Assembly: GCA_003342815.1 (NCBI GenBank)
Contig: PTEX01000294.1
Coordinates: 124,001-188,000 of the forward strand
Source of the DNA: Eudromia elegans
Taxonomy: Eukaryota; Chordata; Aves; Tinamiformes; Tinamidae
Length of the DNA: 64,000 nucleotides
Direction of reading: 5' to 3'
This document shows positions 11,501-23,000 of this stretch, in pieces. A model generated the notes under the pieces. That model was not told the DNA's origin and searched no databases. It was given only the letters and a program-made list of their open reading frames with translations. Position 1 is the first letter of the stretch; each line of letters begins with the position of its first letter. Position numbers and translations under genes: made by a program.

Positions 11501-13889
11501 TCGAACCAATTGCAGAATTCAGATTTGTACCTAGTGATAAGTCGGCCTGTAAGTGAAGAGGAAACTCATATTTTTGCTTTTCCCAACTAAAAGCTGAATG
11601 CTTGACTGAAGTGTTAATATTCCTCACTACATATGGAAGACAGATACAGAGATATAGGATAAAGCACCAGACTGGATAAAGGAAACCTGATTTGATTTTA
11701 GCTAGACTGCTGGTTTGTTGGGTGATTGATCAAATAATAATTCTGTGGCTGTTTTGTAAAGGATCATTTTCTCTGGTCTCTCAGTCCCAGATTTCTTGAC
11801 TTTTTTTTTTTTTTTTTTCTGTTACAAGGTGTTGATGGGGAAACAAAGAGGCTTCTCTCCTCATCCCTGCAAGCCTTGGCTGCCCCAGTGTTTTTGGGGC
11901 AATGTCACTTCTAGCATTCATGTGTTTTCAAGGCAGATCCACATTACCTGCTCACACCCACGCATGACCAGGATGTGCCAGTTGTAAATCACTAGTTGTT
12001 TTCTTAAGCTTCCTAGGCATAAAACTTGATGAGAGTAGCCATAAAAGATGAGAGTAGAACAGGCTTCTTGATTTTGGACCTGTGCAGAACAGATTTTGAA
12101 CATTGCAGATGAACTGTTAGCATCCTCTTTGGCCCCTTGCAGAGAAGATAATTCTGTTGTTTTGTGCAGTGGAAGCCATGTTTTCTGCCATGTGTGAGTG
12201 CCAAGCTCTGCACCCGGATCCTGAAGATGAAGATTCGGACAACGATTATGAAGGGGAGGAATATGATGTTGAGGCTCATGGTTAGTGATGTTTGTGTCTT
12301 TTCAAATACCCATCAGCACTGGATACCTCAAACTTCTCTGGAAGTTTTTGTCATGAGAATGGTTATCTGTATTATACGTATGTTAAGAAACTCCTTGTTG
12401 ATTATTGGTATCACCTAAGCATTCTTTATGGTACAAAAGCAGAGTATAAAACTTGGGGAAATCTATAATTTAACTGTGGCAGGTCCTGCTGTTCTCACTT
12501 TTGAAAGCCCCAAGGCATTAGTGTCTGTCTTGTTCCCAGATATGTTTTAATGAGTCCTGTGCCCCTGCTGAGCCATGGCTCATGTAACTGCTGTGTTATG
12601 TTATTGGCATAAGCAGTTTTATAACCTTTTTCAGTAGCTCTTTGAGTGCTCAGCTTGGTGTAATTTTTCCAGTTGTTGTCATATTTTCCCCACCTTGCTC
12701 TGCCCAGGCCTCTATGTTTATACCCAATGAATGTAAACCTGCTTTTGCAGAGCTAGGACAAGGTGACATCCCCAGCTTTTACACTTATGAAGAAGGACTG
12801 TCGCATTTAACTGCAGAAGGGCAGGCCACCCTGGAGAGATTGGAGGGCATGTTAGCCCAGTCTGTGAGCAGTCAGTACAACATGGCTGGAGTGCGAACAG
12901 AGGACTCAGTAAGGGAGTTTGAAGGTAAGGTAATGCTTTTTGGTTACTAAAAAATACACAAAAGTAATGTTTTTTCCAGTCTGCCAGTCTGTTAGTACTG
13001 GTACTGAGCTAGTGCTGTGCTACAGGTAATGTCACAGCACGCTGTGTGTGTCAGGGCAGTTTTATCTTTGTTCACAGCTAGTATTTCTGAATTTTCTTAG
13101 TTTCTGAATGCCATTAGCTATTTAAACAGCTATTTAAGGAGTAAGATTTCTCTCTGATGAACAAATATCTTAGATTTTGTCCTTATTGCATGCTGTTTTC
13201 ACCTGAGGAATCCTATGAAAAGGATAGCAAAGCAGTTCAGTGATATTGCTTCCTTTTATAATATAAAACTCAGTGTTTCACTGTGGCCTCACATTTTAAA
13301 AGATTAATGATGGAAAATGAAATAGTTCTTGTGAGTTTCTAATTATCAGCTTGCCTGGAATAAAGCAAATAATATCCTAATCCAGAAGCCTTTAAAGAAG
13401 CATTTGCTTTTTATTATTTTTTAATTGCTTTAGTGACTTTTTTGTAGATTCTCTTCGTTCTTGAGCTTTGTAAATTAAATAACTCAAAGATATCTTTAAA
13501 AGATATACTCACATTTGTGGAATGTCCTTTGTTTAATTTTTTGTCCAGTTTCTGAACTCCCGAGTTTTGAAAATTTTAAATCGAGCAGTTAGTGTATCTT
13601 TGAGACACATCTTTGAGACATTTTCAGTCGTTTCATTAGCCTTTTTGGTGGTATGTGCTCCGGTCTTGCTTCACATCAGTCTTTTCTTCCAAAGTTCAGC
13701 CGAGGTATTTTCTGCTTTGGAAATCTCTCACCTACAGAGGGCACTCGCTGTCCACTCTCTGATAATCCACTCTGCTTGTGAGTGCTGCAGTATTTTGTAC
13801 CATTGGCTGCCTTTCTTTCAGATGGGATGGAGGTGGATCTAGCACCAGCAGTCGCAGGGCAGTTTGAAGACGCAGAAGTTGATCACTGA
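8438..13889 (+). CDS. CLNS1A: CLNS1A: methylosome subunit pICln (complete, six coding exons)
   Basis: pICln is a cytosolic chaperone of snRNP assembly. It binds Sm proteins through a PH-like domain, holds them in a ring intermediate and presents them to PRMT5/WDR77 and then to the SMN complex. It was first described in connection with a swelling-activated chloride current. Coding segments are 8438-8556, 9744-9880, 11429-11548, 12170-12280, 12751-12924 and 13822-13889. They total 729 bases, or 242 residues plus TGA, with all phases matching and GT-AG at every junction. The product aligns along its length with human pICln (237 residues). The PH-like fold covers about residues 1-135, a first acidic loop 96-111, a second acidic segment 142-160, a conserved helix-forming block 163-215, and the conserved end EDAEVDH. 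The extra residues relative to human lie in the first acidic loop. The start codon is the first ATG after the CpG-island promoter and matches the human N-terminus. Confidence 0.97.
9744..9880 (+). CDS. CLNS1A: CLNS1A coding exon 2 (residues 40-85)
   Basis: The acceptor is a pyrimidine tract ending CAG at 9741-9743; the donor is GTATGG at 9881. It encodes RLSWLD, the GLGFSLDYPTISLHA block of the PH-like sheet, and YVMVNAKF. Ends in phase 1. Confidence 0.97.
11429..11548 (+). CDS. CLNS1A: CLNS1A coding exon 3 (acidic loop)
   Basis: The acceptor is TTAAAG at 11423-11428; the donor is GTAAGT at 11549. It encodes residues 86-125, including the acidic loop GEEEDEDEDSDDD (97-109) and then EFRFVPSDKSA, a return strand of the PH-like domain that is nearly identical in human. 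The acidic loop is several residues longer than in human. Confidence 0.96.
11801..11818. repeat. Poly(T) run (T18) in CLNS1A intron 3
   Basis: Eighteen consecutive T residues, about 350 bases before the exon 4 acceptor and too distant to be its pyrimidine tract. Confidence 0.85.
12170..12280 (+). CDS. CLNS1A: CLNS1A coding exon 4 (residues 126-162)
   Basis: The acceptor is TGTGCAG ending at 12169; the donor is GTTAGT at 12281. It encodes the C-terminal helix of the PH-like domain (MFSAMCECQALHPDP) and the second acidic segment ending EEYDVEAH. The Asn at residue 150 replaces an acidic residue found in human. Confidence 0.96.
12751..12924 (+). CDS. CLNS1A: CLNS1A coding exon 5 (residues 163-220)
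   Basis: The acceptor is CTTTTGCAG ending at 12750; the donor is GTAAGG at 12925. It encodes the highly conserved block containing FYTYEEGLSHLTAEGQ and SSQYNMAGVRTEDS, almost unchanged from human. Confidence 0.97.
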
Positions 13890-13906
13890 GGAGTGTGGAT
13901 GCTGCT
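13822..13906 (+). CDS. CLNS1A: CLNS1A coding exon 6 (C-terminus, stop at 13887-13889)
   Basis: The acceptor is TTCTTTCAG ending at 13821. It encodes DGMEVD, then VAGQFEDAEVDH and TGA at 13887-13889. A GTAAGT donor at 13907 lies 17 bases after the stop, so the last exon junction falls within the 3' UTR but too close to the stop to trigger nonsense-mediated decay. The conserved acidic C-terminus is the part reported to contact partner proteins. Confidence 0.95.
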
Positions 13907-16073
13907 GTAAGTTCCTTTGTCTTTAGATACTGCTGCTTAGTCTCCCTTTTTCCTATAGTTTTTTTTTAATGTAAATTATCCCAGACTGTCTACTGGAGAT
14001 ATCTTGAGATACGACAATGATGGTGGTTTAGAGAAAGAAAAGATAGTTGTTTTGCTCTGAGTTGTTGTGTAGCTGTTCAAAATCACGTATTAGCTTAAAC
14101 TGTCACCTTATTTGGGTAGCCTGCCCGCACGTGTTCTGTGGAAGACAGGTCAGCCTTTTTGTAGATTTAGTGGATTAAGAATAACCTGCTGTTAGAAGGA
14201 CTCCAGGATGCCCATGTGTGAACACTGGAGCCCTGCTAGGAAGTTACTGTTCTTAGTATCCATCATCTCACCCTTAGTGTGCAAGATATCCCATGCCTTT
14301 CGGTAGAGAGAAAAAAAGTGTGGTATTGCAAGTCCCTCTCTTTCCCTGCAAGCGGAGCAGGAACAGTTCCTTATAAAGTTCCCAAGCTCTTTGCACAGGT
14401 AGGTTGTTAGAAATGCACAACTTGCAGAGAGCTTTTTGGCCCTCATCACATCTACTCCTTAGCCACTGCGAGTGGTGTTACAAGATGTGCCAGTGTTTCC
14501 CAACACGTGCTGGGGCGGAGAGGATTAACAGCTTATTCTGGGACTCTCTTCATGGGGACATAGAGGCCCAGTGGAGATCTTATTTCAGCCCTGCTTGAGC
14601 GGCATCTGGTAGGGGTAGCAGTTTACACAAACCGCTCAAGCGGCAGCACCCTGGCCCTGTTCTCATGGCTTGCTCGGAGATGAGAATACAGTTCCTGCCG
14701 CTGTAACTATCTTGCTGTAAACACTACAGCAAAATTTTCAAGCAGAAAGCTTGAAAGGAAAGGAAGGTGGAGGAAGAAAGGGCACAGGTAGGAAGGAGAA
14801 AGAGGCTGAAGAAAATGAAAGACTTAAATCGTTCGCTAAGAAGGGCTTAAATTAGGGAGAGGTGCTGCGTGTCTGCTTTTCTTCTTCCCCACATCTTATA
14901 TTTCTTTGTTGCTGCCCTCAATACTCCTCTGTTTCTAAAACATTGAATATCTCTGTTTGCCTGTTGATCTGAACAACTTTCATTGTTCCTGAATTTGTAC
15001 TTATTCCTTGCTCTGAGAATTTGTGCTTTTCTTTGGTTACTGTTTACAGCTGTAAGTTTCCAGTGGCACTCCCTTTTTGCTATATTTGATAAATGATATA
15101 TTATTTTAAAATATAAGACTCTTCAGATCTCAAGGACTAACCTTTAGGTAGATTTTTTTTCTGCTCTTCATTGCATGCTTTACATGGTGCAGCAGATGAT
15201 TGTAAGAAAGAAATGTTGTGGGAGTCAAATAGGATATTTTTTTTTTTTCCCCTGGTTCTAAGCTCAGTTCAGCTAAAAAGTTGATCCCTGTCAGGATGCA
15301 TGTGCAGTGCCAAGGGTTACAATGACGTGGTCAAGATCTGTGTGCAGGAGAGGCCTCTTCCAATCAGCCACCAGCATCATCCTGCTGATGCAAGTAAAAT
15401 CTAGGATAATTAACTGAATGAGGACAGCTCTGAGGTCTGTGCTAATCATCCTGCAAATGAATGTGAAGGCAGCTTGGGTTTACGTGCCGATAGCAGGGCA
15501 GAGAGGAAACGTACAGAGAATTTCTCAGTATCTCAGGAGCAGCTCAATCCTTTTAACTTGCTGAACAGCAAAACCAGCATTTGCAGGAACAGCTCACTGG
15601 TGATCCTTTGGAGAGCAGAGTGCTGCTCTGTCTTTAAAGCAACTCGTGTTGTGCATTGCTTCTCATTACCCAAATGAGATGTGAAGCTGCTTGATGAAGC
15701 TCCTGAAGACTCGCTGGCAGTTGGTGACATTTTTGTTAGTTTTGTAACAAGCAGTGTTTTGTGTGTCACATCGCACGGTTCCAGTAACTTGTTTTGAACT
15801 AGCCAGTACATCCATGTGGGGTATGAGAGGGTCTTCTAGGACACAAACATGTGACTGTTGACTGTAAATGCACCTTGTCCTTGGTTGACCTCCATTCAGA
15901 TATATCGTTAAACGCAAAGATTCCCACACCCCTCTGAAAATTAACTCACAGGTAAGTTTAAAGTAAACTACTGTCCTGTGTGACCATGAATATCAGATAG
16001 ATGTACTTTGTAAAGATTAATAAACTTAGGTTCTAATGCCTGTTATGTAAACCCAGTGTCTTCTGTATTTCAG
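13907..16073 (+). other. CLNS1A intron 6 (within the 3' UTR)
   Basis: Bounded by GTAAGT at 13907 and TGTATTTCAG ending at 16073. It contains a 10 bp perfect inverted repeat at 14593-14602 / 14632-14641, a T run near 15238-15248, and no recognised gene. Confidence 0.7.
14593..14641. repeat. Inverted repeat with 10 bp perfect arms
   Basis: The left arm GCTTGAGCGG (14593-14602) pairs perfectly with CCGCTCAAGC (14632-14641) around a 29-base loop. It lies in CLNS1A intron 6. No RNA gene family is recognised. Confidence 0.6.
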
Positions 16074-16262
16074 ATTCTTCTTGGGGCACTTCCAGAATAA
16101 GCCGTAAAACTGAAGATGTTGCAGTGACTATCAGGAGTTAACCTTTCTTTTAATGACCTAAGCGTAGACATCTAGGTCTATAAATGCTTTTATAGATGTT
16201 TAAAAACAGGCTTTGACATTCGTGACCACTATGGGTTTATTAAAGAAAAAAAAAAAAACCAC

Positions 16263-16268
16263 AATAAA
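16263..16268 (+). terminator. CLNS1A proximal poly(A) signal
   Basis: AATAAA followed by a T/G-rich downstream element around 16300-16313. It is the best-formed signal in the exon. Confidence 0.7.
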
Positions 16269-16582
16269 ACCTCTTGCATCTAACACTTGAATGGGGCTAC
16301 TGATGTGTTGTTTCAAAGAAGCCTTTTAAGGAGTTCTAGGACTTCAGAAATTGAAAGTAGAACAGAATTTTAGATTGTCCTAGAATTGTCTGTATTTTTG
16401 TACCTGTTCATTGAGTCAAGGGAGGAGAATAAAAATAGGAACGTGGCAAAGCCTCGCTAAAGTGAATTAAGGTTGGCCAAGGAGTAAAAGCAAAGTGAAA
16501 TTCAGAGCCCCTTAAGTAATTATTTGTCCAGTGCTAGTCCCTGTCATTTCTTTGGCAGCAGTTTGGGTAGTGGAGAAGATGG

Positions 16583-16588
16583 AATAAA
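16583..16588 (+). terminator. CLNS1A distal poly(A) signal candidate
   Basis: AATAAA followed about 30 bases later by a T/G-rich tract at about 16615-16630. It would give a 3' UTR about 300 bases longer than the proximal site. Confidence 0.5.
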
Positions 16589-16679
16589 ATCTGTAAAGTC
16601 TTGAATATGAGAATGCTTTGTGTCTTTGTATTAAATGTTAACAACATTGTTAAATAAACTAAGATTTTTGTATCTCACA

Positions 16680-18655
16680 ATCCAACTATGTTGCAGGTCT
16701 CGGTTATTTCCTTCAGCACACTGCTGGGAACTCTAAGCAGACCTCCTTTGAGTTACTGGTGCGCCCTTTGATGAAAAATGTCTTTGCTGGACTTTTGTTA
16801 TATATAAATTTAACTACATGTGAGAATAAATGGGCAGAGTCTGTTCACAGTGCCTCTGTGAGACAGAATAAATCTTACCGTGACATATCCCAAATGGAGG
16901 CAGCTAAGAAAGCTCGGTCCTGCAGGAGCTCCCTGCCGGAGCTGCAGAAATACCAGTTACTCTCTTTACCAGTATTCTGCTTTGACCTGAAAGAAACATT
17001 AAAGTCCTGTAAAATTAACCATAGTAAATGGCCTTTCTGTTATTCACTTGTTTGTCTGCTGAGTATCTCAGAAATGAGCTAGATGAGCTAAAGCAGAGTG
17101 AGGCCAAACTGCTATTTACTGGAAGTACAAAAAAGATAAGAGGTTTGGCTAAGACCTAAACCAACATCCATCTGGCTCTCAAATCTTCCTGGTATTAAGT
17201 TAAAAAGGAGGTACTGCACAGATTTTACTTGTATTCTCCCAGCATTAGTATTTTTCTACTCTGATTGCAGGCATATGTGTATATATTTTATGTAAATGCA
17301 TATATAGATTTTTAAGGTAGAGAGTTAGAAGGGAGGGTTTAGAGCAATGCTTGAACTTCTGCACTACCTTTTAGAGAACCTTGACATGGTGACATTTGGG
17401 ATAGCTAAGGAGGACTGAAAAGCTACTGGAAAGAAATTCCATGAAACCAATAGCAATTCAGACTTGATTTTTGCATAAGTCTTAGTTCTTGAAATGTGTT
17501 TCTGTTGCTTTTCATAAACTGTATCTATCTGTCAGGTATGCTGGCAGAGAGGCGGGGTTAACCTGTAGTGTCAGTGTTTCAGTTCCTCTGTGTCCAGGCT
17601 GTAGCAACCTTGGGAAGAGAGAGTTGTATCAATACAGAACTTCCAGCTGAAGTTATTGTACCTTGCTGCCTGATAAACTGACAGACTACTATTAATTTCA
17701 GTTGTGAGGAAACAATTCTGGATGAAATCTGATGGTAATACTGAGAATTAGTGTCTTCAAGTAGTTTAGGAGATTTAGCTTTAAAACTTTATACTTGGAC
17801 CATTTGTGAATTTTCTGCCAAAAATTTTCAAACAACCTTTACTTATATATTTTTGACTTTAAAATAGTGTTGGCTACATTATAAAATAATTCTTAACATA
17901 GCTTTATTTTTCATTCCTTTTATGAATCAGTTTTTTTACTTTTGTTTTGCCTTAATTAGTTGATTTAGAGCCTGTCTAATTCTTAACAATTCTAGTTCAA
18001 GTGACTGTAAATAGAGATGCTACTTATTAATCTCCCATCCGTGGACATAATATAAGTAAGTTTCTTTTTAAACTCTGTGCTATGCTGAAATAAACAATAC
18101 CAACATAGAGAAGTCAAATCTGACCTCTTTATGGACTTTGCTTACAGACCTCTGAAAACAAAATCAAAGTAGAGTCTCTCTAATCTAGCTAACTTGGCTT
18201 TCTGTTAATTTATGTCTCTAGTTTCTCATCTCCTTGGTGCCCACTAAGCTCTTTCTTTTTGAGACGTTTGCCCCTGGCCTCATAAAGACATTAGATCGGT
18301 CTATTACATAAGGCTTGTTTCATAAGAACCCAGGCTAAAAATTGGCCTTGAGAACTGCAGTAAAGGCAAAACCCTATGGAGGGGAAAATGTCTAAGCTAT
18401 GGATCACCTTAGAAAGAGTGAAACTGATAAAAGCAGAAGGGCAACTGACACTGATAGGTAAAAGTCAAGTCTGTTTTAGAAGTGTGAGACTTGAATCGGA
18501 AACTTTGTAGGCTGCAACTGGACCATAATGCTTTAAGTGCCTAAATAGTCTTATTACAAGTATACAGTTTTCAGAAGTTGTATGAAAAATGTCTAAACAG
18601 TTGATTTTGTTTTGCAACAATCTAGACGTTTAAATTCTTTGAGATAAGAAAAGAT
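16680..18655. other. Tail-to-tail gap between CLNS1A and AQP11
   Basis: AT-rich sequence with no recognised coding exon or repeat family. The boundary with the AQP11 3' UTR depends on which poly(A) site is used. Confidence 0.45.
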
Positions 18656-18661
18656 TTTATT
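18656..18661 (-). terminator. Candidate AQP11 poly(A) signal (minus strand)
   Basis: TTTATT on the + strand reads AATAAA on the - strand. It would give AQP11 a 3' UTR of about 1.4 kb, similar to mammals. Alternative minus-strand hexamers lie at 19369-19374 and 19501-19506. None has a clearly superior downstream element. Confidence 0.35.
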
Positions 18662-20041
18662 GGAACAAATACATTACATGAAATCACTTCTCAAGCTCTT
18701 TCAAGAAAGATGGCTGAGAATGGTAGCTGCTAAAAACTTGGTTCAGTGTTTACTGTGCAAAAAGCCTTGTCCAGCTCTCTCCCTAGTTCTCTCTTAAATT
18801 ATAGTTTGCAAGGTGAACAAAGTTCTTAAAATACTAGTTCAGTACTGAAATGACTTATGTAATGGGTAGAGAGTCCTACTACTGATATATATCTTTATAT
18901 AGGTCTTGTTAACCCTATCACCCTATCCTTCCAACTCCAGTAGCTATGAGGTGAAAAAATCTTATATTTGAAAAGTCTATTTTGGCATCATATCATGTAT
19001 AAAACAATTACCCAAGGGTCAAGTAAAGGAAGCTCATGCTGCAAACAGGACTTCAGGGTAGCTAGCCCTGCACTTCAACCAAGGCTCTAAAAGCCTAAGG
19101 CTTAAGGCTCTAAGAGCAAGTGCATGCCCCTTTGGCAGGGCGGATGTAGCTTTCTTATACTTTTAGATCCTCTCTTACTCCAGCAAATCGATTTATTTCA
19201 AGAAAAATATAAGACTTATTCTGTAAAATTAAGGATAACTCAAGTTCTGAATTGTTCATCCCTTTATATTGTCTATTCTCTGTCTGAAAAGGCAGCAGTA
19301 ATCAGGTTAAGATTATGTCTTCCCTAAAGTGCACTTTGACTTTTGTTTCTGTAGAATTTTATCAGTACTTTATTAACACTATTCCCAGCTAGATAATCTT
19401 CTAGTACATTGTAGTGAGACAGGATGGGATAGTCTTCCCAAAGGAAGCGAGGAATTACTTACCTGCAATGAGTATTATTAAACAATGTTGGTCCTACTAT
19501 TTTATTTTGGCATGGTACCTCTAGAATGGAGCTGTGAAGATTTCTCTAGTGATTAGTGCATCCTTTTTTTCTTTTGGAGGTGCCATATATTGCAAGTAGG
19601 AATATGCTGAGGTCACTCACTAAAAGCATGAAAGCTTCTTTTTTTTTTGCAGGTGCTGTCTATGAGAAGAAATCAATAAACTTGAAAAAAAAGTACTTCT
19701 CTAAAATTAATTTTATATGCAGTTGTAGTAAAGGTCAGCAATTATGGCACTTATGGCTAAAGTGACAAAGTCTCAGTATTTATCAGTTATTTTCTTCACA
19801 TTCATATGGCTTGACTGAAGATGTTGGCATATACTCTCAATATCCTGATACGTGATTACAAAATAAAAGTTTCAATAGAAAGTCTTAAGTCATGTACTTG
19901 ACATCTGAAAACACACTGAAATGTGATGTAGAGGTAAATATCAGAAGTTCTCTGAAAGCTTCTTTTCCACAGGTGACTGCAATTTAACATTTCTTTCAGT
20001 GTTTTTTTTAATGCAGTAGTGCTGGAGATCAGAATTTGATC
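18656..20041 (-). other. AQP11: AQP11 3' UTR (extent inferred)
   Basis: Sequence downstream of the AQP11 stop codon at 20042-20044, up to the furthest plausible poly(A) signal. No other gene is seen inside it. The end could instead be near 19500 or 19370. Confidence 0.4.
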
Positions 20042-20094
20042 TCAAGATATCCGAGGAAGGACTTCATCCCATACAAAAGAGACAAGTATTGTGC
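20042..20094 (-). CDS. AQP11: AQP11 exon 3 (C-terminus)
   Basis: The - strand acceptor has a strong pyrimidine tract, TTTTGTCTTTTCAG, ending at 20095. The split codon G|GC completes Gly231. The exon encodes TILVSFVWDEVLPRIS and TGA at 20044-20042. The reading frame and phase fit exactly. The human counterpart (GILLMILMFSFF...) is about eight residues longer and less polar, so this exon rests more on splice signals and phase than on identity. Confidence 0.8.
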
Positions 20095-23000
20095 CTGAAA
20101 AGACAAAACACAAAATCTTTAATAAACATTATGTTAAAATATTTGAGAGTTTAACATACAGTGATGACTGCAGAAAAATGAAATGCTCTCTAGAAAAGGT
20201 TGGAGACAGTCAATACTTTTTGAAAACACAGACATAATTTCTTTCAAAGAAAGCTTCAGTAGACCTTTCAAATGTCCAAAAGTGTTGATAATTTTGTTCT
20301 CTGAATGTTTTAGCATGTTTTGCTTCTGATGCATATAAGCCCAGGATGGAAAACTTTGCCCAGATGAGTTCACCATGCACCTTCCTCTTGTTGTACACAT
20401 CTACCTTTGTGCCAGGGCATATAGGTGACACACTAATCAACCAAATATTGATTTCTTAGCAGTTAGAATAAGGCTGAGTTCACTAGCAATGTCTACTTTA
20501 ATAACTACATTGTTATGAGGTATTGCAAACAGGTACAGTACTTTTTTGGGGGAGGGTGGGGGTACCATTCCTATTTAGGGTTTATTTTGAAGCTGCAAAG
20601 TGTCCTCTAATTGTAAGTTTTCTAAAGGAAGGGCTAGGAAGAGCTTGTGGAGCCTAAAGATCATTCTCCATTGTCAATATGAAAGGCATGTTGATGAAGT
20701 TCTCTTCTACTCCTCCTTTGCTACCTGGCCTTGTTTCCACTTCTTACATGCTCTCCTTTTGTTCTCTTTTGTTTACAGAGAACCTCCTTATCTAGCTAAG
20801 TGGGAAAAACATCCAGTCAAAATTCCCAGTTTAAGTGCACACCAGACAGTTGCTGAGTTCTCAGTTGTCTTTCTTAAAGGAAACAAAATAAAATAAAGCA
20901 ACACTCAGCTCTCCTGGATACCTTTCTTCTTTGTGGCATCCTTACAGAGAATTCTGCCCATCAATTCCCTAAGTAAACAGATTTTTGTTCTCTTTTAAGT
21001 CCAAAGTCCAAGCAACTCTGTTTGCCTTCCCAGCCCTCCTTTGGACTTTGAACTCTTGTGAGGACTGTGACCCAAACAGCCATATTTACCACCAATTCTT
21101 CCCTGTTTGCAAGCAGGGCAAGTACAGCATTGACACTCATTTATATATTTATTTCTAGTGTCAGCAGTTGGTTGGTTTCACTTTCCTAAAAGCTTTCTAG
21201 GTTGCATGCACATTGATGCTTTCCCAAATGATCACTATATAGCTGAAATGATTCCAGAGTACCAGGGTCTGGAAGTATGAGGCTTTAGCTAGTTGTTGCA
21301 AGCCTCCTGTGCCGCCTACAGCCAGTAAGATAAGTAAGGCCTGTAACACATCTGTTTTGATGCTACTTACAATCACTTTGACAGAAACTTTAGTAAAACT
21401 ATTTTGAAGATTAAGTTCCTTAACTACAGCTCTTCATGAAGGACCAGAAAACACTTGTGAATTTGCTTATCCTGAAGAAAATTTCTCCTTTTCTCCTCTT
21501 GTAAACGTGACTATCAATTTACTTCTTGTTCAAAGCATCTTTTCAAGAGTATTGCTTTATAGAGGGGGCTAAGCATTGTTTCTTGGCTAGGTCAGACATC
21601 CACTATATATTGAATAGTCTTAGTCTGTGTCCTCATGGGTATTCAATATGGCTATAAAGGAGACTATACTACACTTTGCAGTGGCCAGCTGGAGTTTCAT
21701 CCAAGATGCTGGGAAAAAGGAGAAATCAAATTAAAATTTTGTTCTGAATACCTGAATTTCTCATTATGACTGTGTTTCTAAGAAGTCTGGAACATTGCAT
21801 TAACAGATGGACTCTAAAAGTAATTTTAAAAATTGCATTTAAATATCCTTTCGCTCATCATCTACTTTTAGAAGGTTCTTTATTTAGAGATTCTTTTCAT
21901 AAGAGCCTTATTATTGCAATAGGTTAATTTCCTACATATGTCATCATTTGGTTCAATTCTAGGAAAAAAATTATCTTTATTACATTCTAATTTCCAAAGT
22001 ATATCAGAAGTCAATATCATTTGGTGTCAAATTCGTTAGATCTGCATTCCTGAATTGATAAATTCAAATTTCATATGCATCTTCTTTGCATTCTCCCCTC
22101 AGATCCCTAACAATTGTTTAAAATTCTTAATTTATTAGACAAGATATATGCATACATGAAATTCCTTGTTTTGTAGTGAAATATTCCTATTAAAATAAAC
22201 AATTCTGCCCTTGAGGTAGTCAGCACAGCAAATATCTGTAACAAAATGTTTTGCTACAATAGTTACATGATGGTGTCCTGAGTTTACATGTTTACAACTA
22301 CTTTGTCTGGAACCTATTTCCCTAGGGAATTACAGACAGCATTCAAGGTATCCTGTATGTATTCTTTATACACTAAAGATAAATGCACCATTTATGAATA
22401 TTTACAGAAATGTAACATTTCTCCCTAATTACATTCTGAATTCATGTTGCAGTTCCAGTTGACTCAACAGCTGCTGTTTTTTCTTACCAAAGCCTCAATC
22501 ACCCAAAATATTTCTGCAAAGGAGTGTCGTTTTGTCTCTTGTCAAAATACCAAAGGCCAGGTACTTACTAGCCAGACAATCTCAAAATGGATCAGGTTGT
22601 AATCAGTTAATAGAAATCTAAACTTGAGTTCTGAGAATTCTGTATTCTAATAGGACACAGGTGCTCCCTTCAACTTTGCTTAAAGCACTTTGGTAGCTGC
22701 TAACTGAAACAGTGCAAGCCTTGTTGGTTATTCAGGCATCCTGTTTGGATGTCCTATTTAAGAAAAATGTATTAAAGTGAATCTCAGATTGAAAAAGAAG
22801 TTTCTTCCATTTTGACTTAGAGTCACTACAACTGAAACTTGCACAGAGATGCACTCAGAGAAGATGAAGTAGTTATAATTGAAGCCCTTTGTGATGTTTT
22901 TCGCATGTGTTCCAGAGCTTGCCTTGCTTCCCGTGCTATTATTTCATCTTCTAGTAGGATTAACAGTCATTAAAGAATTTGAGATTAGTTAATTGGCTCT

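Larger units (their letters stand above)
16074..16680 (+). other. CLNS1A: CLNS1A exon 7: 3' UTR with several poly(A) signals
   Basis: After the acceptor TGTATTTCAG the exon is noncoding. AATAAA occurs at 16263-16268, followed about 35-45 bases later by TGATGTGTTGTTT, a textbook G/T-rich downstream element, so cleavage near 16285 is likely. Further hexamers at 16428-16433, 16583-16588 (followed by TTTGTGTCTTTGT) and 16653-16658 suggest longer isoforms ending up to about 16680. Confidence 0.75.
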
